A DNA stretch of 17,764 bases from Campylobacterales bacterium (lineage in GTDB: Bacteria > Campylobacterota > Campylobacteria > Campylobacterales > Arcobacteraceae): NCBI GenBank assembly GCA_027064245.1, contig JAMOPZ010000052.1:1-17764 (forward strand), in the 5' to 3' direction. The position numbers were made by a program, and so were the translations under genes. Shown in pieces: positions 1-6,940 of this stretch (position 1 is the first letter of the stretch; each line of letters opens with the position of its first letter). The notes below the pieces were generated by a model that saw only the letters and a list, made by a program, of their open reading frames with translations, made no database searches and was not told the origin of the DNA.

Positions 1-789
1 AGGGGTAACCTCAGCTGCAGTTCCTGTAAAAAAAGCTTCATCACATATATATATCTCATCACGAGTAATATTTCTATGCTCTATTTTTAGACCCTTATCT
101 TTTGCTATTTCTAAAACAGTAGCTTGAGTAATAGACTCTAACGAGTTATCATGAGGAGGAGTAATAAGAACACCATCTCTTACTATAAATATACATTCTC
201 CACTACCTTCTGCTATAAATCCACTATCATCTACCATCAAAGCTTCCTCATATCCAGCTTCTAATGCTTCAAATTTTGCCATTTGAGAGTTAAGATAATT
301 TGCTACTGCTTTGGCTTTTCCAAAAGTAGATTTTACACTATTTCTTACAATAGAGCTAGTTTTTACTTTAATTCCTTTTTCAAGTCCTTCATCACCTAAA
401 TATGCTCCCCACTCCCAAGCTGCAATTGCAGTATTTACTGGAGCTTTTACATGATGAAGTCCCATAACCCCATATCCTAAATAAATAAGTGGTCTAATAT
501 ATACACTACTTTTTCCACTAAACTCATTTTTTCTTAATAGTTCCAATTGAGCTTCTTCCAAAGTTTTTTGATCAAAATTTGGCTTAATTGCAACTATTTT
601 AGCACTATTTAAAAGTCTTTTTGTATGCTCTTGCAATTTAAATATTGCTAATCCTTTAGGAGTTGGATATGCTCTTGTTCCTTCAAATACACCATTTCCA
701 TAATGTAGTGTATGTGTAAGGATATGTACATTTGCTTCATCCCAACCTTTAAATTCACCATCCATCCAAATATATTTTGCTTTGTCCAT
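1..789 (-). CDS. ilvE: Branched-chain amino acid aminotransferase (partial, C-terminus outside the window)
   Basis: PLP-dependent fold-type IV aminotransferase that interconverts Val, Leu and Ile with their 2-oxo acids; cytoplasmic. The frame runs from an ATG at 789 to base 1 with no stop, giving 263 codons of a family that is usually about 300 residues, so roughly the last 40 are missing. It opens MDKAKYIWMDGEF, typical of the short bacterial IlvE. The PLP-binding lysine should be K160 in GKAKAVANYLNS. EGSGECIF and, at the very end of what is visible, TGTAAEVTP are class IV signatures. AGGAT stands six bases before the ATG. It lies 13 bases after the small membrane peptide gene and downstream of ileS on the same strand, probably in one transcript. 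A D-amino acid or aminodeoxychorismate enzyme of the same fold is less likely, given the IlvE-like N-terminus. Confidence 0.93.
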   Translation of the reverse strand, partial: MDKAKYIWMDGEFKGWDEANVHILTHTLHYGNGVFEGTRAYPTPKGLAIFKLQEHTKRLLNSAKIVAIKPNFDQKTLEEAQLELLRKNEFSGKSSVYIRPLIYLGYGVMGLHHVKAPVNTAIAAWEWGAYLGDEGLEKGIKVKTSSIVRNSVKSTFGKAKAVANYLNSQMAKFEALEAGYEEALMVDDSGFIAEGSGECIFIVRDGVLITPPHDNSLESITQATVLEIAKDKGLKIEHRNITRDEIYICDEAFFTGTAAEVTP

Positions 790-802
790 TTTTTATCCTA
801 TT

Positions 803-907
803 TTATTTTTTAAATCTATTTACTAACACTACTCCAATAGCAGTAATAATCAAAATTACCACTACTGTACCAACTATAAAACTTAAGCTAACAGGTTGGC
901 TAAGCAC
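803..907 (-). CDS. Putative 34-residue single-span membrane peptide
   Basis: A short frame starting with GTG at 905-907 and ending with TAA at 803-805. It begins MLSQPVSLSFIVGTVVV, continues with about 20 strongly hydrophobic residues (I, L, V, G, T) and ends VNRFKK. This is one membrane helix with a short N-terminal tail and a positive C-terminus, which suggests N-out/C-in topology. The start overlaps the end of ileS by eight bases, and AAGAAG lies about six bases upstream inside ileS, so translational coupling is likely. It ends 13 bases before the ilvE start. I do not recognise the family and no function can be read from the sequence. A 105-base frame could be chance, but uninterrupted hydrophobicity followed by a basic tail, in a gap that is otherwise too long for this operon, favours a real gene. 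Confidence 0.5.
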   Translation of the reverse strand: MLSQPVSLSFIVGTVVVILIITAIGVVLVNRFKK

Positions 908-3641
908 TAACTACTTCTTGACATCTAGCACATAAAGAGTTCTCATCTTTACTTCTATATTTCCAACATCTAGGGCATTTAGCTTTTGCAGCTTTATAAA
1001 CTTCAAATTTATCTCCATCTACTTCAAAAGATGCTAAAACTTCATCCTCTTTATGTTTTATCACTTTTGATACAACAAACCAATCTTCAGCAACTGTAGA
1101 ATCTAATGCTAAGATTTTTTCAGAGTTAGTATATATTACAACCTCTAGTGTTGATTTTATAGTTTTCTCTTTATTTAATTTATCTTTTATCTCTGCAAAT
1201 TTATCTCTTGCTTCTAGTAAATAAGTTTCATTTATATCCAACTCTATTTTAGGTAAATAATATTTTTTTATATCAAATATATCTTTTGCACCATCTGTTA
1301 TAATATCAGGACTATGTTTTACTAACTCATCCATAGTGTAAGTTAATATAGGAGCAATAGTAGTAATAAGAGCTTTTAATATCATAGCCATAGCACTTGC
1401 ACTTGCAACTCTAGTATTACTATCTTTACCATCACAATACATTTTATCTTTACAAATATCTATATAAATATTTGACAATTCTGCAACTAAAAAATGATTT
1501 AACCTATTAAGTCCTCTACTAAAATCATATGTTTTAAAAGATTCATCAACCTCTTTAAATACGGTATAAGCTTTACTTAATATCCATTTGTCCATAGCCC
1601 CCATATCTTCAACTGATACAATTTGCTCCAATCCATCAATATTTCCTAAAAGTATTTTACCTGTATTTCTTATTTTTCTATATTGTTCAGACATCTGTTT
1701 TAAGATACCATCACTAATTTTTAAATCACTTTGATAATCACTCATAGCAACCCAAAGTCTAAGTATCTCACTACCATACTGTTTTATTACTTTATCTGGA
1801 GCTACTACATTACCTTTAGATTTACTCATTTTTTCACCCTTAGCATCTACTGTAAATCCATGAGTTAATATAGATTTATATGGTGCTACTTCAGAAGAAG
1901 CAAGAGTTGTTAAAAGTGAACTTTGAAACCAACCTCTGTGTTGATCGCTACCCTCTAGGTACATATCTGCAGGAAATGTTCCTGCATCGTAGTTTCTACT
2001 TCTTAAAACTGCATTTTGAGTTGATCCACTATCAAACCAAACATCAAGGATATCCATAGTCTTTTCTAAATCTTGCGAATTTAATCCACTTCCAGGATAT
2101 AAAAGCTCTTCAATGCTAAGATCATACCAAGCATCAGCCCCTTTTGTTTCAAAAATCATAGCTACATAATTAAGTACTTTTTCATCATAGATAATTTCAT
2201 CTGTAAGTTTATTTCTAAAAAATGCAATAGGAACTCCCCAATCTCTTTGTCTGCTTATACACCAATCAGGTCTTCCCTCTACCATAGTTTTTAATCTATT
2301 TTTCCCATGCTCTGGATAAAATGTTACATTTTCAATTGCTTCAAGTGCATTTTGTCGTAAAGTTTTACCTTTTGTACCATAAGGTTGATCCATAGCTATA
2401 AACCATTGTTTTGTAGCTCTAAAGATAACTGGTTTATGGGTTCTCCAACAATGTGGATATGAGTGGGTAATATCTACTTTTTTTAGAAGTGCTTCCCCTA
2501 AAAGTTCTAAAATAGTATCATTCATTTTAAATACATTTATCCCTACATATTGTTCAGGGTCTTTTAGAAGTTTTTCTCTTACAATAGTATTATCATATCT
2601 TCCGTAATCATCTACTGGCATAAGGATCTCAACCCCATATTTAAGTGCTACTTTATAGTCATCTTCCCCATGTCCTGGAGCTGTATGAACACATCCTGTA
2701 CCACTATCTGTTGTAACATGATCTCCAAAAATTATAATAGAATCTCTTCCATTTAGTGGATTAATTGCTATTTTTTTCTCTAAAGAGTTTACATCTATAG
2801 ACTCTTTTATATCTCCATTTATTATCTCTAACTCTTTTAAAGCTGGAACTAAATCTTTTGCTACAATATAATTCTCATTAGTAACCACATATTCTATCTC
2901 TGGATTTAGAGTTATTGCGGTATTTGCTGGAAGTGTCCAAGGTGTTGTAGTCCATATAATTAAGCTTTTATCACTATCTTTTAATTTAAAAGATACATAA
3001 ACTGATGGAGATACTTTATCTTCATATTCAACTTCAGCTTCAGCTAAAGCAGTTTGTGCAGCCCAACTCCAATGCACTGGTTTACTTCTTTGAATTAATA
3101 ATCCATTTTTTGCAATAGCGATTAACTCTCTGTAGATATTTGCTTCAAATTTAAAATCCATAGTTAAATAAGGCTTATCCCAATCCCCTAAAATTCCCAA
3201 TTGTTTAAATTCATCTCTTTGGATATCTATAAATTTACTAGCATGATTTCTACATAGTTCTCTTAACTTACTTTTTGGTAACTCTTTTTTCTTTTTTCCA
3301 CCAATTTTTTCTTCAACTTTTTGTTCTATTGGAAGACCATGACAATCCCAACCTGGAGTATATCTTACAGATTTACCATCAAAATAATGATACTTTATAA
3401 TTATATCTTTTAAAGTTTTATTTAGGGCATGACCTATATGTGTATGACCATTTGCATAAGGTGGTCCATCATGAAGAGTAAAGCTTTTGGCACCTTCTCT
3501 ATTTTTCTTCATTCTATCATATATTTTGTTTTCATCCCAAGATTTATAAGTTTTTGGCTCATTGTTTGGAAGATTTCCTCGCATTGGAAAAGTTGTTTTT
3601 GGAAGTTGTAATGTATTTTTATAATCTACTTGTTCACTCAT
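900..3641 (-). CDS. ileS: Isoleucyl-tRNA synthetase
   Basis: Charges tRNA-Ile with isoleucine in the cytoplasm; class Ia synthetase, 913 residues, full length for the bacterial type. Visible elements in order: the ATP-binding HIGH signature at about 68-71 (GHTHIGHALN); the inserted CP1 editing domain, starting near TTTPWTLPAN (231-240) and including TGCVHTAPGHGEDD (about 315-328), which hydrolyses mischarged Val-tRNA; the KMSKS loop at 604-608; the anticodon-binding helical domain; and a C-terminal zinc knuckle with C889, C892, C904 and C907. The zinc knuckle marks the zinc-containing bacterial form. The ATG at 3641 is supported by the usual N-terminus (KNTLQLPKTTFPMRGNLP) and by an AGGA about 11 bases upstream. 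It is the first gene of a probable ileS - small peptide - ilvE transcript. No T-box leader is present. Confidence 0.99.
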   Translation of the reverse strand: MSEQVDYKNTLQLPKTTFPMRGNLPNNEPKTYKSWDENKIYDRMKKNREGAKSFTLHDGPPYANGHTHIGHALNKTLKDIIIKYHYFDGKSVRYTPGWDCHGLPIEQKVEEKIGGKKKKELPKSKLRELCRNHASKFIDIQRDEFKQLGILGDWDKPYLTMDFKFEANIYRELIAIAKNGLLIQRSKPVHWSWAAQTALAEAEVEYEDKVSPSVYVSFKLKDSDKSLIIWTTTPWTLPANTAITLNPEIEYVVTNENYIVAKDLVPALKELEIINGDIKESIDVNSLEKKIAINPLNGRDSIIIFGDHVTTDSGTGCVHTAPGHGEDDYKVALKYGVEILMPVDDYGRYDNTIVREKLLKDPEQYVGINVFKMNDTILELLGEALLKKVDITHSYPHCWRTHKPVIFRATKQWFIAMDQPYGTKGKTLRQNALEAIENVTFYPEHGKNRLKTMVEGRPDWCISRQRDWGVPIAFFRNKLTDEIIYDEKVLNYVAMIFETKGADAWYDLSIEELLYPGSGLNSQDLEKTMDILDVWFDSGSTQNAVLRSRNYDAGTFPADMYLEGSDQHRGWFQSSLLTTLASSEVAPYKSILTHGFTVDAKGEKMSKSKGNVVAPDKVIKQYGSEILRLWVAMSDYQSDLKISDGILKQMSEQYRKIRNTGKILLGNIDGLEQIVSVEDMGAMDKWILSKAYTVFKEVDESFKTYDFSRGLNRLNHFLVAELSNIYIDICKDKMYCDGKDSNTRVASASAMAMILKALITTIAPILTYTMDELVKHSPDIITDGAKDIFDIKKYYLPKIELDINETYLLEARDKFAEIKDKLNKEKTIKSTLEVVIYTNSEKILALDSTVAEDWFVVSKVIKHKEDEVLASFEVDGDKFEVYKAAKAKCPRCWKYRSKDENSLCARCQEVVSA

Positions 3642-3675
3642 GATTTTAATATTCCTATAATTTTAAATAAGGTAA

Positions 3676-3704
3676 AGTATATCTAAATAAGATTTAATAG
3701 TAAA
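3676..3704 (-). promoter_or_regulatory. Predicted sigma-70 promoter of ileS
   Basis: On the minus strand, TTTACT (3704-3699) and TATACT (3681-3676) are separated by exactly 17 bases, matching TTGACA/TATAAT at four and five positions. Transcription should begin near 3669, leaving a leader of about 28 bases that contains the AGGA site. The divergent pncC gene starts about 55 bases away on the other strand. Predicted from sequence only. Confidence 0.6.
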
Positions 3705-3734
3705 TTAATTTACCTAAGCTACAGGAGTATTTAA

Positions 3735-4235
3735 ATGGATAAAGATATTTTTACCCAAAACGATATGATAAAATTACAAAAATATTTAAAAGAAAATAAT
3801 CAAACTATTACATGTGCAGAAAGTTGTACAGGGGGATTATGTGCACATATGATAACTCAAATTCCAGGTTCATCATCTATTTTTAAAGGAGCAGTAGTAA
3901 CATACTGTAATGATATAAAAGAGCAAGAGTTAAATGTAAAAAAAGAAACTATGATAAAATACGGAGCAGTTAGTATTCAAACTGTTTCACAAATGTTAGA
4001 TGGGGTATTAAAAAAATTTAATGCTAATTATGCAATAGCAATAAGTGGCATAGCAGGTCCAGGAGGAGGCAGTATTGATAAACCAACAGGTACTGTAGTA
4101 ATTGGCATAATGTCAAAAACAAATGGTAAAAAAATAGATATATTTCATTTTAAAGGGGATAGAATATCTATACAGAATCAAGCAGCAAAAACAGCTTTTA
4201 AAATAATTTTTAAAAGTTTTTTCAAAAACACTTGA
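3735..4235 (+). CDS. pncC: CinA C-terminal domain protein (PncC-type nicotinamide-nucleotide amidase)
   Basis: A 166-residue protein consisting only of the CinA C-terminal domain. Characterised members (PncC) deamidate nicotinamide mononucleotide to nicotinate mononucleotide, recycling NMN released by DNA ligase and other NAD consumers. The active-site signature CAESCTGG is at about 27-34, followed by IPGSSSIFKGAVVTYCN (44-60) and ISGIAGPGGGSIDKPTGTV, the strongly conserved loop of the family. The N-terminal MoCF-like domain of full-length CinA is absent; such stand-alone forms are common. AGGAG lies seven bases before the ATG. It is divergent from ileS and upstream of the tRNA genes, but the tRNAs have their own promoter, which begins inside this gene's last codons. 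Amidase activity is inferred from the family. Confidence 0.9.
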   Translation: MDKDIFTQNDMIKLQKYLKENNQTITCAESCTGGLCAHMITQIPGSSSIFKGAVVTYCNDIKEQELNVKKETMIKYGAVSIQTVSQMLDGVLKKFNANYAIAISGIAGPGGGSIDKPTGTVVIGIMSKTNGKKIDIFHFKGDRISIQNQAAKTAFKIIFKSFFKNT

Positions 4236-4260
4236 CAAATAAAAAAAAATTAACTATAAT
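4232..4260 (+). promoter_or_regulatory. Consensus sigma-70 promoter of the tRNA operon
   Basis: TTGACA at 4232-4237 and TATAAT at 4255-4260, separated by 17 bases, are a perfect match to the bacterial housekeeping consensus. The TGA inside the -35 box (4233-4235) is the stop codon of pncC. Transcription should start near 4267, about 15 bases before tRNA-Lys. Such a strong promoter suits stable RNA genes. Confidence 0.92.
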
Positions 4261-4281
4261 TCCACTCACATTTGAAAGAAT

Positions 4282-4357
4282 GACCCGTTAGCTCAGTCGG
4301 TAGAGCATCTCCCTTTTAAGGAGGTGGCCGTTGGTTCGAATCCAACACGGGTCACCA
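4282..4357 (+). tRNA. tRNA-Lys (anticodon TTT)
   Basis: A 76-base cloverleaf. The acceptor stem GACCCGT pairs with ACGGGTC, the D stem GCTC with GAGC, and the anticodon stem TCTCC with GGAGG around loop CTTTTAA, putting anticodon TTT at 4315-4317. The T arm carries TTCGAAT. Discriminator A and CCA are encoded. First gene of a four-tRNA operon. Confidence 0.98.
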
Positions 4358-4375
4358 TTTTATTATAATTTTGTT

Positions 4376-4450
4376 GGCCCCTTCGTCTAGTGGTTAGGAT
4401 CCATGGTTTTCATCCATGTTACAGGAGTTCAAGTCTCCTAGGGGTCACCA
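4376..4450 (+). tRNA. tRNA-Glu (anticodon TTC)
   Basis: A 75-base cloverleaf. GGCCCCT pairs with AGGGGTC, including one G-T pair. The anticodon stem CATGG/CCATG encloses loop TTTTCAT with anticodon TTC at 4409-4411. The D arm begins TCGTCTAG as in other bacterial tRNA-Glu, and CCA is encoded. It lies 18 bases after tRNA-Lys. Confidence 0.97.
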
Positions 4451-4471
4451 GCAATATTATATATTGTTTTA

Positions 4472-4547
4472 GGTCGATTAGCTCAGTTGGTAGAGCGCTA
4501 CCCTTACAAGGTAGATGTCATAAGTTCGAGTCTTATATCGACCACCA
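4472..4547 (+). tRNA. tRNA-Val (anticodon TAC)
   Basis: A 76-base cloverleaf. GGTCGAT pairs with ATCGACC, and the anticodon stem CTACC/GGTAG encloses loop CTTACAA with anticodon TAC at 4505-4507. The T loop is TTCGAGT, and discriminator A and CCA are encoded. It lies 21 bases after tRNA-Glu. Confidence 0.98.
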
Positions 4548-4556
4548 TTTTAAAGT

Positions 4557-4633
4557 GCAGTTGTAGTTCAGTTGGTTAGAATACCTGCCTGTCACGCAGG
4601 GGGCCGCGAGTTCGAGTCTCGTCAACTGCGCCA
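4557..4633 (+). tRNA. tRNA-Asp (anticodon GTC)
   Basis: A 77-base cloverleaf. GCAGTTG pairs with CAACTGC, and the anticodon stem CCTGC/GCAGG encloses loop CTGTCAC with anticodon GTC at 4591-4593. Discriminator G, as expected for tRNA-Asp, and CCA are encoded. The flanks TTTAAAGT and ACTTTAAA can pair outside the acceptor stem, beyond the unpaired GCC of the 3' end. Last gene of the operon. No hairpin followed by a T tract is seen in the 72 bases before the convergent cytochrome gene. Confidence 0.98.
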
Positions 4634-4705
4634 CTTTAAATTCAAATTATTATTCTTTATCAATTTCACATCTCTTAAATTTAACTTACTTATACTAGAC
4701 CTAAA

Positions 4706-5032
4706 TTATTTTATAAAATTTTGTAATTTAAATTTATTATAATAAATATCAATAGCTTTTTTTAACTCTTGATCATCTAAAGTTGTATCATCTTTAAAGT
4801 TATTTTTAATAATATAACTATAAGGCATAATAGATTTATTTGAAGTTGGAGATTTTAGAAATCTAAATATAGCTTTTTTTATCTCTTTTTTACCACTATA
4901 CTTTAAAGTATATTTAATCATAAAAAGCTTTAATTCCCTTTTATCTTTATGACAAGATAAGCAATTGTTTGAAAAAACATTTGCTATACTAAAGGATATA
5001 AAAAAGATCAATATAATATATATTTTTACCAT
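4706..5032 (-). CDS. Small periplasmic monoheme cytochrome c-like protein
   Basis: A 108-residue protein. It starts with a short, very hydrophobic stretch (about 3-18, YIILIFFISFSIANVF), which should be a signal peptide or an uncleaved anchor. Directly after it comes a single CxxCH heme c site, C24-L-S-C27-H28. M69 in SIMPYS is a reasonable distal iron ligand, at the spacing seen in small class I cytochromes. The rest is lysine-rich and helical. Its start overlaps the histidine kinase stop by seven bases and has no clear ribosome binding site, so it is probably translated by coupling as the last gene of the response regulator - kinase operon. It may carry electrons, or act as a heme-based accessory of the sensor; the sequence does not decide. 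CxxCH shows covalent heme attachment, and nothing indicates a catalytic domain. Confidence 0.8.
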   Translation of the reverse strand: MVKIYIILIFFISFSIANVFSNNCLSCHKDKRELKLFMIKYTLKYSGKKEIKKAIFRFLKSPTSNKSIMPYSYIIKNNFKDDTTLDDQELKKAIDIYYNKFKLQNFIK

Positions 5033-6198
5033 ATCAAGGTTACCGTCGTCCCTTTCTCTTTTTGAGATATTATATCTATATCTATATTATACTCTTTTAT
5101 AATTGTATCAATTATACTATAGCCTATACCAAAACCACCAACATTTTTTTTATTTAATTGTTTATATCTTATAAAAATATCTTTAATCTCTTCTGGATCC
5201 ATACCTATACCTTCATCTTTAATTATAAAATTATTTTCTTTTAAAGTTATATATATATTTGAATTTATATAGGAATATTTTATGCTATTTGAAATAAGAT
5301 TATCAAAAACTCTTTGTAATTTTTGTTTATCTATATACAAATATATATTTGATTGTATATCAATATGAAATATAATATTTTTACTACTTGATATAGCTTT
5401 AAAATACTCTATTCTATCATATAAAATATTTGATATATTTAAATTTAAATTATTTGATTTTTGTTTATCATGTAAAAGCAAAAAAGATAAATCATCATAT
5501 ATTGTTGATATTGTAGATGCTCCTATTTTAATACGAGTTATTTTTCTTTTGTTCTTTTCATCTAATTTTGTTAAATCTAACATCTCTATATTATTTAAAA
5601 TAGCACTTATTGGTGTATTTAGCTCATGTGTAGTATCTTTAATAAACCTATCAAGAGTATTTAAATTATCTGTAAGTGGCTTTATCAAAATCTTTACTAT
5701 AATAAATGATGTAAAAATTAAAAATAGTATAACCAACAAAATACCTATACAAAATTTAAGAACTAACCCTTTTAATATATACTCTTTTGGCTTTTGAATT
5801 ACTAAATATGCAGCACCTAAATAATATGTATCTAATTGATATATAAAATAACTAAAATTATCTTTACAATAATATTTTTTATTAAATTTTGTTATTATTT
5901 GAGGAAATGTTGAAAAAATTAGATTATTATCTATATCATATATAGCACTTTGTATATCTCGTGGATATATAGCTATCTCATTTATAAGATTATCATGCAA
6001 TATCTCCAACTGCTCTTTTATATGTTTAGCCTCTAAATTTGTTTGTTCACTTTGAAGATCTTTAAATTGTTCTTTTTGATTTTGGATATATATAAAACTT
6101 AATGCAAAAACTAATAATATAGAAGTAAATAGATATACTATTACAACATTTAAAATAGTTTTTTTTATATATTTATTTTTTGGCAACTCAAATAACAA
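5026..6198 (-). CDS. Membrane sensor histidine kinase
   Basis: A 390-residue inner-membrane kinase that should phosphorylate the response regulator encoded just upstream. Membrane segments lie at about 12-37 and 143-170 and enclose a periplasmic sensor region of about 105 residues that I cannot assign to a known fold; it contains one cysteine (C111). The H box is TTHELNTPISAI with phospho-acceptor H191, in a HisKA dimerisation helix pair. The HATPase domain has the N box (DNLISNSIKYS, about 299-309), G1 DEGIGM (328-333) and G2 GGFGIGYSI (354-362). There is no methionine codon before residue 206, so a non-ATG start is needed. TTG at 6198 has AAGG eight bases upstream inside the response regulator gene and overlaps that gene by 11 bases. 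The HAMP region between membrane segment 2 and the H box is very short or missing. The signal sensed is unknown. Confidence 0.93.
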   Translation of the reverse strand: MLFELPKNKYIKKTILNVVIVYLFTSILLVFALSFIYIQNQKEQFKDLQSEQTNLEAKHIKEQLEILHDNLINEIAIYPRDIQSAIYDIDNNLIFSTFPQIITKFNKKYYCKDNFSYFIYQLDTYYLGAAYLVIQKPKEYILKGLVLKFCIGILLVILFLIFTSFIIVKILIKPLTDNLNTLDRFIKDTTHELNTPISAILNNIEMLDLTKLDEKNKRKITRIKIGASTISTIYDDLSFLLLHDKQKSNNLNLNISNILYDRIEYFKAISSSKNIIFHIDIQSNIYLYIDKQKLQRVFDNLISNSIKYSYINSNIYITLKENNFIIKDEGIGMDPEEIKDIFIRYKQLNKKNVGGFGIGYSIIDTIIKEYNIDIDIISQKEKGTTVTLIW

Positions 6199-6847
6199 GT
6201 CTATAACCTTGCTTTTTTATACTTTCTATAGTATCTTTGCCAAGAATTAAACGAAGTTTTCTTATATAACTTCTTAAACTACCATCACTTATATTTTCAC
6301 TACTACTCCATACTGTTTCATATATTTGTTCAAGAGGGGTGATCTTATTTTTGTTTTTTAACAAAATTTTTAAAAGTTGAGTCTCTTTAAATGTTAGTTT
6401 TTGTTCTATATTATCTTTTTTTAAAATACCTGTTTTTATATTAAAAACTATATTAGAACCTATAAATATATTTTCTTTTGACTTAAACTCCCTTTTTAAA
6501 AGAGCATTAATTCTATGTAATAACTCTTGCAATGCAAAAGGTTTTCTTATGTAATCATCAGCACCAAGACTATATCCTATATCTAAACTATCTATATCAT
6601 TTAAAGTTGTAGTAAAAATTGTAGGTACTAATATATCAGCTTCTCTTAATCTTTTTAAAAGTTCAAAACCATTCATATCTGGTAAATTTACATCTAAAAG
6701 CAGTATATCAAAAATATCAGAATATAAAATCTTTAATGCATCTGTAGATGTATATACTGTAATAACTTCAAAAGAATTATCCTCTAAAAATTCTGCAATA
6801 GTTTGAGATAAATTTATATCATCTTCTAGGTATAAAATTTTAAACAT
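6188..6847 (-). CDS. OmpR/PhoB-family response regulator
   Basis: A 219-residue DNA-binding regulator. The receiver domain (about 1-112) has the acidic pair E8/D9-D10, phospho-acceptor D52 in LLLDVNLPDMNG, T80 and the conserved K102 in RKPF. The winged-helix effector (about 120-219) includes KETQLLKILLKNK, the recognition-helix region DGSLRSYIRKLRLILG and the terminal wing KKQGYRLVI. All phosphorylation residues are present. The first gene of the regulator - kinase - cytochrome operon, overlapping the kinase by 11 bases. There is no AGGA site before its ATG: a TATAAT box ends only five bases upstream, so the message may start at or next to the start codon. An 11-bp tandem repeat just upstream is a candidate site for autoregulation. 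Its targets are not known. Confidence 0.95.
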   Translation of the reverse strand: MFKILYLEDDINLSQTIAEFLEDNSFEVITVYTSTDALKILYSDIFDILLLDVNLPDMNGFELLKRLREADILVPTIFTTTLNDIDSLDIGYSLGADDYIRKPFALQELLHRINALLKREFKSKENIFIGSNIVFNIKTGILKKDNIEQKLTFKETQLLKILLKNKNKITPLEQIYETVWSSSENISDGSLRSYIRKLRLILGKDTIESIKKQGYRLVI

Positions 6848-6852
6848 AGCTT

Positions 6853-6858
6853 ATTATA
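6853..6858 (-). promoter_or_regulatory. Predicted -10 box of the regulator - kinase - cytochrome operon
   Basis: A perfect TATAAT on the minus strand (6858-6853), five bases before the ATG of the response regulator. Transcription would begin at or within one base of that ATG. The -35 position (about 6881-6876) reads ACAATT, a poor match, and lies inside the 11-bp tandem repeat. This fits a promoter that depends on an activator bound there. Confidence 0.55.
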
Positions 6859-6868
6859 CACTAAAATA

Positions 6869-6890
6869 GTGAAATAATTGTGAAATAACA
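6869..6890 (-). promoter_or_regulatory. Tandem 11-bp direct repeat, candidate OmpR-family operator
   Basis: Two adjacent copies, GTGAAATAATT (6869-6879) and GTGAAATAACA (6880-6890) on the plus strand, share nine of eleven bases. Read towards the regulator gene the unit is TTATTTCAC. An 11-bp period is one helical turn, the spacing at which OmpR/PhoB dimers bind head to tail. The copies lie about 23-44 bases upstream of the predicted transcription start, covering the -35 region. Autoregulation is an inference. Confidence 0.55.
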
Positions 6891-6940
6891 TAATTTTATA
6901 AATTTAATAAAAAATTTCAAGATCTAAAAAAATATTAAAT

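Noticed and set aside
3429..3611. 60-codon frame on the plus strand inside ileS
   Set aside because: Antisense to the conserved HIGH-containing part of ileS; no ribosome binding site and no recognisable product.
3642..3734. T-box or other riboswitch upstream of ileS
   Set aside because: Only 93 bases between divergent genes, about 28 of them transcribed; no T-box sequence, specifier stem or terminator/antiterminator pair.
5549..5797. 82-codon frame on the plus strand inside the histidine kinase gene
   Set aside because: Antisense shadow of the H box and second membrane segment; the hydrophobic look comes from the opposite strand.
4282..6847. Genomic island inserted at the tRNA-Asp gene carrying the two-component/cytochrome module
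   Set aside because: No integrase, no second copy of the tRNA 3' end was seen downstream, and base composition matches the surroundings.
6848..6940. Terminator after rsmE
   Set aside because: AAATTT-type palindromes and T runs exist, but no stable stem; cannot be told from background AT-richness.
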